The position numbers were made by a program, and so were the translations under genes. From the NCBI GenBank assembly GCA_943360385.1, contig CALRIM020000106.1, positions 1 through 11,073 on the forward strand: a DNA stretch of 11,073 bases, given 5' to 3'. Below are positions 6,806 through 11,073 of the stretch, piece by piece. The notes below the pieces were generated by a model that did no database searches, was not told where the DNA came from, and saw only the letters and a program-made list of their open reading frames with translations. Every line of letters starts with the position of its first letter. Positions within the stretch are counted from its first letter, which is position 1. This stretch comes from CAJBVG01 sp943360385. GTDB taxonomy: Bacteria > Bacteroidota > Bacteroidia > Sphingobacteriales > Sphingobacteriaceae.

Positions 6806-7192
6806 ATGAAGAAAATAATTTTACTTGGACTTGTTATAATAAGTAGCTTAAGTGCTTGCTACTATGATAATTTCGAAGAATTAAATCCAGGAGTAGGATT
6901 AAATGGATGCACCGATACCGCTGGAACCATTGGGTTTACAGCAAAAGTATTACCCATTATGAATGCAAATTGTGGAACTGGAGATAATACTTGCCATCAA
7001 AGTAATGCAAGTACAGGTTTTTACATCTTAAATACAAAAGCTGGTGTAGAGATTGCCATTTCGGATGGTAATTTTCTTAATTCAATTAACCATACTAATG
7101 GTGCAAGTGCCATGCCTAAAAATGGAGGTAAACTAGATGCTTGTTCTATTGCAGTAATTGAGAAATGGATTGCGACTGGGAAAGCCGATTAG
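6806..7192 (+). CDS. Cytochrome c-like lipoprotein with unusual CX6CH motif
   Basis: This 128-residue lipoprotein has a signal MKKIILLGLVIISSLSAC with lipobox LSAC (C18), placing it in the periplasm on a membrane. The fold elements match its upstream neighbour: a VLPIMNANC helix, a Cys-His site, a methionine loop (SAMPKNG, M103) and a terminal helix (VIEKWIATG). The Cys-His site is C56-G-T-G-D-N-T-C63-H64, six residues between cysteines, wider than the CX4CH of the neighbour and far from standard CX2CH. It may still bind haem c, or the cysteines may form a disulfide with lost or altered haem binding. Two more cysteines, C35 and C113, could pair; C113 is kept in the partial paralogue at 10938-11073. 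Same strand as the membrane protein and barrel, so probably one functional cluster. Confidence 0.82.
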   Translation: MKKIILLGLVIISSLSACYYDNFEELNPGVGLNGCTDTAGTIGFTAKVLPIMNANCGTGDNTCHQSNASTGFYILNTKAGVEIAISDGNFLNSINHTNGASAMPKNGGKLDACSIAVIEKWIATGKAD

Positions 7193-7197
7193 ATTTG
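7170..7197 (+). promoter_or_regulatory. Weak candidate promoter for the DUF5777 barrel gene
   Basis: TTG at 7170-7172 and TAGATTTG at 7190-7197 match the Flavobacterium pattern TTG, 17-23 bases, TAnnTTTG, with a 17-base spacing. The -7 element overlaps the TAG stop of the upstream gene and also starts the heptamer repeat, so chance is a real possibility. If used, it would give a leader of roughly 115 bases containing the hairpin pair at 7231-7274. Confidence 0.3.
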
Positions 7198-7219
7198 AGA
7201 TATGAGATTTTAGATTTTA
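7192..7219. repeat. Four tandem degenerate heptamers
   Basis: GATTTGA, GATATGA and then GATTTTA twice follow each other without gaps, beginning on the last base of the upstream stop codon. The 7-bp period is the same as in the spacers at 6727-6790 and 8223-8257, though the unit differs. The array overlaps the weak promoter candidate. Confidence 0.7.
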
Positions 7220-7230
7220 GAACTATTAAC

Positions 7231-7274
7231 AAGCTCGTAGAGCTTACCTGCATAGCTGGTGGCGTAAGCCGTCG
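7231..7274. other. GC-richer spacer island with two small hairpins
   Basis: Within an AT-rich spacer, AAGCTC and GAGCTT (7231-7236 and 7240-7245) pair around GTA. GGTGGC and GCCGTC (7258-7263 and 7268-7273) pair with two wobbles around a GTAA loop, which fits the GNRA tetraloop class. A run of eight A follows from 7275. I do not recognise a riboswitch or known small RNA. It may be a structured leader of the barrel gene or a remnant of a dispersed repeat. Confidence 0.35.
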
Positions 7275-7316
7275 AAAAAAAAGAAAACAAGGAATTAGGA
7301 TTTAAATCAGAATAAA

Positions 7317-8222
7317 ATGAATTCAAGGTTATATAAAATTATTTTTTTTGCAGTAGTTATAGCAATTACAACAAATGCAAAAGCACAGGAAACAGATCCG
7401 ATGAAACTATTGCAGGAAATGACTCCTACCGACACAAAAGAGCCTGTAATTGCGACATTCAAAGGAACACGTTTAATAAATCAACATACCATTGAAGTTG
7501 GTGGCAAGAGAACATTAGATTTTAGAATTGCACATAGATTTGGACCATTTAATACTGGATCCTATAATTTTTGGGGATTAGATGGTGGAGCAAGTATTCG
7601 CATGAGCTTAGAGTATAGTTATGATGGTCGTTTACAGTTTGGATTAGGAAGAACATCTATTGAAAAAACATATGATACTTATTTAAAATATCGTTTATTA
7701 AGACAAACAAAAAACAATTCAATGCCAATTAGTGTCACTCTTTTATCTGGTTTATATTATACTAATTTAAAAGGGGCTGCTACTTTAATTTCAGGAGTTG
7801 ATAAACACAAAAATACTAGTTCTAGAATTTCTTATGCACATCAGATCATGATTGCTAGAAAATTTGGAGAAAACCTTTCCATACAAATAACACCAAGTAT
7901 GGTTCACTATAATCAAGTAGATAATATTAGTGATAAAAACGATACCTATGCTGTAGGAGCTATGGGCAGATATAAATTCACGAGAAGAACTGCTGTAACT
8001 TTTGAATACATGGCAAGAGTAAATGAATTTTCTAGAGCAAACACTTATTACAATTCAATGGGAATAGGGCTCGACATAGAAACAGGTGGTCACGTTTTCC
8101 AAGTACATTTAACTAACTCTTTAGGTATAACCGAGAATCAATTCATTACCAAAACAACCGATTCTTGGTCTAATGGAGGCATGAGATTAGGGTTTAATAT
8201 TTCGAGAGCGTTTACTCTTTAA
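7317..8222 (+). CDS. DUF5777 family outer-membrane beta-barrel protein
   Basis: The 301-residue protein has a signal peptide (MNSRLYKIIFFAVVIAITTN, cleavage probably after AKA before QETD). It then has the hallmarks I recall for the Bacteroidota DUF5777 family: TFKGTRLINQHTIE near the N-terminus, LDFRIAHRFGPFNTG, WGLDGGASIRM and the KYRLLRQ strand. It also has HQIMIARKFGENLSIQ, the C-terminal ETGGHVFQVHLTNS strand and a terminal GFNISRAFTL. The alternating strands and aromatic C-terminal region suggest an outer-membrane barrel of unknown cargo. I recall such genes beside small cytochromes and YceI proteins, which fits the two lipoproteins upstream, though no YceI gene is visible here. It may form the outer-membrane part of the same system. 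Family assignment is firm; function is unknown. Confidence 0.88.
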   Translation: MNSRLYKIIFFAVVIAITTNAKAQETDPMKLLQEMTPTDTKEPVIATFKGTRLINQHTIEVGGKRTLDFRIAHRFGPFNTGSYNFWGLDGGASIRMSLEYSYDGRLQFGLGRTSIEKTYDTYLKYRLLRQTKNNSMPISVTLLSGLYYTNLKGAATLISGVDKHKNTSSRISYAHQIMIARKFGENLSIQITPSMVHYNQVDNISDKNDTYAVGAMGRYKFTRRTAVTFEYMARVNEFSRANTYYNSMGIGLDIETGGHVFQVHLTNSLGITENQFITKTTDSWSNGGMRLGFNISRAFTL

Positions 8223-8257
8223 GAGTATCGGGTAGTGGGTATCGAGTATCGGGAATT
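8223..8257. repeat. Five tandem degenerate heptamers after the barrel gene
   Basis: Starting on the base after the stop codon, the sequence reads in phase as GAGTATC, GGGTAGT, GGGTATC, GAGTATC, GGGAATT. GAGTATCGGG occurs twice, 21 bp apart. The TATCGGGA at 8247-8254 is half of the palindrome at 6753-6770. The array lies in a 47-bp spacer before the serine hydrolase gene; no terminator or -7 element is evident. Confidence 0.75.
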
Positions 8258-8269
8258 AGTAAAAAAGAT

Positions 8270-9571
8270 ATGAGGTTAAAATTTAAACTATTTTTCGTTT
8301 TTCTATTTTCGATTTTCGTTTGGAAAGAAACGAAAGCACAAACTTATTTCCCACCTTTAACTGGCAAACAATGGGATACCATTAGTCCAACTCAATTAAA
8401 TTGGTGTACAGATAGTATTCCTTCTCTTTTAAACTTTGTTGGTAATAATAATTCGAAAGGGTTTATTGTTTTAGTAGATGGGAAAATTGCCATTGAAAAA
8501 TACTATGACAATTTTACTCAAGATAGTATATGGTATTGGGCTTCAGCAGGCAAATCTCTTTTGGCTACTACAGTTGGCATTGCCGCAGAAGAAAAATTAA
8601 TCGATATCCAAAAATCAACTTCAGAATACCTAGATACTGGGTGGACAAGTTGTTCTACTGCTGATGAATTGAAAATAAAAATAGTACATCAATTATCGAT
8701 GTCAAGTGGCGTTAACGATAATGTGCCGGATGTAGATTGCACCCTCCCCTCTTGCATTTCTTGTTTAGCTAATCCAGGCTCAAGGTGGGCCTATCACAAT
8801 GCCATGTACACCTTACTTGAAGATGTAGTAAGTAATGCAACAAATCAAAGTTTAAATGTTTATTTAAATTCTAAAATAAAAACTAAAACTGGTTTATCTG
8901 GAATTTACTTAAAGCAAGGATATAATAATGTTTTTTTTAGTAATGCCAGATCAATGGCACGTTTTGGATTATTAGCATTAAATAATTTTGTATGGAATAA
9001 TGATACCGTACTTAAGGATGGAGCTTACAAAACACAGATGACCACTACCTCGCAAAACATAAATCTATCCTACGGATATTTATGGTGGTTAAATGGAAAA
9101 GCATCTTTTATGCTACCACAAAGTCAGTTCGTTTTTAATGGCCCATTGTTGCCTAATGCCCCAATGGATTTATTTACTGCACTAGGCAAAAATGGACAAA
9201 TAATAAATGTAGTACCCAGTAAAAAAATAGTAGTCATTAGAATCGGCGATCGCCCAAATAATGCCAATGAATTACCCATGATTTTTAATAATGAAATCTG
9301 GAAAAGATTAAATTACGTAATGTGCAATTCCATTGGTATAGAAAATACTAACCATGAAATTAAAATTTACCCAAATCCTACTTCTGAATTTATATATTTC
9401 GAAAACATAAATAATACCACAAGTATTGAATTATATAACACCTTAGGGCAAAAACAAAAAAATGAATTAATCGAAAATAGAATAGATATTCGAAGTCTTC
9501 CAAAAGGAATTTATATTCTTAGAATGAAAGATGGCAATACCATTTCCACTAAAAAAATCTTGAAAAATTAA
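8270..9571 (+). CDS. Secreted serine hydrolase (beta-lactamase/NylB-like fold) with T9SS type A tail
   Basis: This is an exported hydrolase of the class C beta-lactamase-related group, which covers esterases, D-aminopeptidases and amide hydrolases; the substrate cannot be read from sequence. A signal peptide occupies residues 1-23 (FFVFLFSIFVW core, cut before QTYF). The active-site motifs are S92-A-G-K95 (SxxK nucleophile), Y175-H-N177 (YxN), and G306-K-N-G as the probable third motif. From about residue 356 a type A T9SS sorting domain follows, starting IKIYPNPTSEFIYFEN, with LPKGIYILRM and a basic KKILKN end, so the enzyme is likely delivered to the cell surface or released. The 433-residue length fits catalytic domain plus tail. 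It follows the barrel gene after 47 bp of repeats and may be a separate unit. Confidence 0.87.
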   Translation: MRLKFKLFFVFLFSIFVWKETKAQTYFPPLTGKQWDTISPTQLNWCTDSIPSLLNFVGNNNSKGFIVLVDGKIAIEKYYDNFTQDSIWYWASAGKSLLATTVGIAAEEKLIDIQKSTSEYLDTGWTSCSTADELKIKIVHQLSMSSGVNDNVPDVDCTLPSCISCLANPGSRWAYHNAMYTLLEDVVSNATNQSLNVYLNSKIKTKTGLSGIYLKQGYNNVFFSNARSMARFGLLALNNFVWNNDTVLKDGAYKTQMTTTSQNINLSYGYLWWLNGKASFMLPQSQFVFNGPLLPNAPMDLFTALGKNGQIINVVPSKKIVVIRIGDRPNNANELPMIFNNEIWKRLNYVMCNSIGIENTNHEIKIYPNPTSEFIYFENINNTTSIELYNTLGQKQKNELIENRIDIRSLPKGIYILRMKDGNTISTKKILKN

Positions 9572-9575
9572 TATC

Positions 9576-9625
9576 TAACGATTAACAATTATTCCACGAG
9601 CACACGACTCATGAGCACACGAGCA
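9576..9625. repeat. Short-period repeats in the convergent spacer
   Basis: The 56 bp between the convergent stop codons of the hydrolase and pepT hold two arrays. The first is the 16-mer TAACGATTAACAATTA (9576-9591), identical to 6728-6743. The second (9595-9625) reads CACGAGCA, CACGACT, CATGAGCA, CACGAGCA, a period of 7-8 bp, with the small palindrome CTCATGAG at 9608-9615. No strong bidirectional terminator hairpin is visible. Confidence 0.72.
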
Positions 9626-9627
9626 TA

Positions 9628-10869
9628 TTAACTTCTCTCTTCCCAGATTTGCACTAAGTAAATAATCGTATCCACCGCTAACTCCATATCTTGCACAGAA
9701 ACCCATTCTAACTTCGAGTGGAATGCATGTTCACCTGCGAAGATATTTGGGCAAGGAAGACCCATAAACGATAAACGAGAGCCATCGGTACCTCCACGAA
9801 TTCCACCACTAACAGGATTCATACCAGCTCTTCTAATCGCTGCCTCAGCATATTCCACTAATTGAGGATTTTGTAACAACACTTCCTTCATGTTTCTATA
9901 TTGATTTCCAACTTCAATTGTATAAGAAGAGCCAGGATAATTTTTAATTACTTTTTCTGCTATATCCGCAATTAATTGTTCATGATCATTTAATCTTGCG
10001 GTATCAAAATCTCTTATTATAAATTGAATATTGGCAGACTCCATTCCACCAGAAATAGAAACAGGATGAACAAAACCCTCTCTTCCTTCCGTTGTTTCTG
10101 GCGACATCCTATCTTTAGGTAATGAAGCAATAATATCTGAGGCGATTTTTATAGCATTCTCCATTTTGTTTTTTGCAAAACCTGGGTGAGAAGCTACTCC
10201 ATGAATTTTAATACTTAAACCATCAGCAGAAAAGGTTTCATCCTCAATATGTCCACGGGTTTCACCATCCATAGTATAGGCAAAATCTGCAGCTAATTTT
10301 TTCAAATTAACCTTATCAACACCTCTCCCAATCTCTTCGTCGGGTGTAAATAGAATTTTTATATCTCCGTGTTTTATTGATGGATTATTAATTAATTGAT
10401 AAATGGCATCCATAATTTCGGCAACACCTGCTTTATTATCTGCCCCAAGTAGCGTAGTACCATCTGCTGTTATAATATCATTCCCTATTTGATCTAATAA
10501 TGCAGGATGCTCAGAAGATTTTAAAACTTGTGTATTATCTTCTGGAAGTACAATATTTTTTCCATCATAATTTTTATGAATAATTGGATTCACATTTTTT
10601 CCAGAACAATCTGGCGAAGTATCCATGTGAGAACAAAAACAAATTACAGGAATTTTTTTGTTTGTATTAGATGGAAGTGTTCCATAAACATACCCATTTT
10701 CATCCATCTCTGCATCGGAAATGCCAATGGTTATTAACTCTTCCACTAAGATTCTACCTAAATCTTTTTGCTTTATGGTAGAGGGGCATGTTGGAGAATT
10801 AGGATCAGATTGTGTATCGATTTTTACATATTTTAAAAATCGCTCGGTAACAGTATATTTAAGATTCAT
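9628..10869 (-). CDS. pepT: Peptidase T (tripeptide aminopeptidase, M20B)
   Basis: Peptidase T removes the N-terminal residue from tripeptides in the cytoplasm, using two zinc ions. The 413-residue length fits the family (E. coli about 408). All expected ligands and motifs are visible: SHMDTSPD with H81 and D83, GADNKAG with bridging D144, PDEEIGRG with catalytic E178 and ligand E179, TMDGE with D201, and GEHAFHSKLEWV with H384. IRGGTDGSRLSFMGLPCPN before the last motif is typical of PepT rather than other M20 members. The start at 10869 matches the family N-terminus; a nearby ATG at 10878 is out of frame. The gene lies downstream of a cytochrome-like gene on the same strand, with a 68-bp spacer containing its own -7 element, so it is probably transcribed alone. 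Confidence 0.96.
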   Translation of the reverse strand: MNLKYTVTERFLKYVKIDTQSDPNSPTCPSTIKQKDLGRILVEELITIGISDAEMDENGYVYGTLPSNTNKKIPVICFCSHMDTSPDCSGKNVNPIIHKNYDGKNIVLPEDNTQVLKSSEHPALLDQIGNDIITADGTTLLGADNKAGVAEIMDAIYQLINNPSIKHGDIKILFTPDEEIGRGVDKVNLKKLAADFAYTMDGETRGHIEDETFSADGLSIKIHGVASHPGFAKNKMENAIKIASDIIASLPKDRMSPETTEGREGFVHPVSISGGMESANIQFIIRDFDTARLNDHEQLIADIAEKVIKNYPGSSYTIEVGNQYRNMKEVLLQNPQLVEYAEAAIRRAGMNPVSGGIRGGTDGSRLSFMGLPCPNIFAGEHAFHSKLEWVSVQDMELAVDTIIYLVQIWEERS

Positions 10870-10887
10870 AAGCTCTCATTAGTGAAT

Positions 10888-10895
10888 CAAAATTA
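10888..10895 (-). promoter_or_regulatory. Candidate -7 element for pepT
   Basis: On the minus strand this reads TAATTTTG, matching TAnnTTTG, 18 bp before the pepT ATG. TTC rather than TTG stands 16 bases upstream. Position and orientation favour a promoter, but such octets are common in AT-rich DNA. Confidence 0.42.
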
Positions 10896-10937
10896 ACAAA
10901 AAAATATTACCGAACGACTATTAATAAAATACTATAA

Positions 10938-11073
10938 CTAATTATTTAATGCACCATTTTGAATCCATAATTCGATTTTACGGATATTACAATCGTTTAA
11001 TTTTGTACCATTTTTAGGCATTGCAGACCAACCTGTTTCTCTTTTTATCGAACCCAATAGCGAACCATTAGTT
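10938..11073 (-). CDS. C-terminal part of a third cytochrome c-like protein (5' end outside window)
   Basis: I translated the minus strand from the window edge to a TAG at 10938-10940, giving 44 residues. The segment SAMPKNGTKLNDC, followed by IRKIELWIQNGALNN, aligns without gaps to the end of the lipoprotein at 6806-7192 (SAMPKNGGKLDAC and then IAVIEKWIATG). It shares the probable haem-ligand methionine, the KNG turn, the KL-x-x-Cys cysteine and the terminal W-I helix. The Cys-His haem site, signal peptide and start lie beyond the edge, so haem binding cannot be judged. The frame is too short to appear as a conventional open reading frame, but the similarity to its relative makes it convincing. 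It precedes pepT on the same strand, 68 bp away. Confidence 0.82.
   Translation of the reverse strand, partial: TNGSLLGSIKRETGWSAMPKNGTKLNDCNIRKIELWIQNGALNN

Noticed and set aside
7231..7282. Rho-independent terminator after the second cytochrome-like gene
   Set aside because: The hairpins are followed by a run of A on the plus strand, not T, and the T-run on the minus strand lies on the wrong side.

Overview
The window is low-GC chromosomal DNA from a member of the Bacteroidota, probably a gliding or at least type IX secretion (T9SS)-bearing lineage such as Flavobacteriia, Sphingobacteriia or a relative. The evidence is a clear gldC, two proteins with T9SS C-terminal sorting domains (one type B, one type A), a DUF5777 beta-barrel protein, a Bacteroidota-type dihydroorotase, and matches to the TAnnTTTG -7 promoter element. 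No Shine-Dalgarno-like sites stand out, as expected for this phylum. Genes are densely packed and no spacer exceeds 140 bp.

Layout. (1) 1-1313, minus: dihydroorotase, lacking only its last few codons at the window edge. (2) 1314-1452: a divergent promoter region filled by an in-phase 8-bp tandem repeat. (3) 1453-3181, plus: a DEAD-box RNA helicase followed 16 bp later by gldC. (4) 3193-5819: a perfect 16-bp stem-loop running into the TTG start of a large T9SS type B surface protein (choice-of-anchor L, Calx-beta-like, PKD-like and sorting domains). (5) 5847-8222, plus: a possible envelope redox cluster. It holds a four-helix membrane protein (DUF2231-like), two small cytochrome c-like lipoproteins with widened haem motifs (CX4CH and CX6CH) and a DUF5777 outer-membrane beta-barrel. 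(6) 8270-9571, plus: an exported beta-lactamase-fold serine hydrolase with a T9SS type A tail. (7) 9628-10869, minus: peptidase T. (8) 10938-11073, minus: the C-terminal end of a third cytochrome-like protein, clearly related to the one at 6806-7192.

How the genes may work together. The DUF2231-like protein, the two lipoproteins and the barrel form a same-strand run, and the first two overlap by 8 bp. They could form an electron-carrying or metal/haem-handling system spanning the inner membrane, periplasm and outer membrane; this is inference. The third cytochrome-like gene just beyond pepT suggests the theme continues outside the window. pyrC, the helicase and pepT are housekeeping genes.

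The most unexpected signal is in the spacers. Five of them carry degenerate tandem repeats with a 7- or 8-bp period, each with a different unit. One includes an 18-bp perfect palindrome, and two share an identical 16-mer. This resembles in form the heptanucleotide STRR repeats of cyanobacteria, and I cannot assign it a function.
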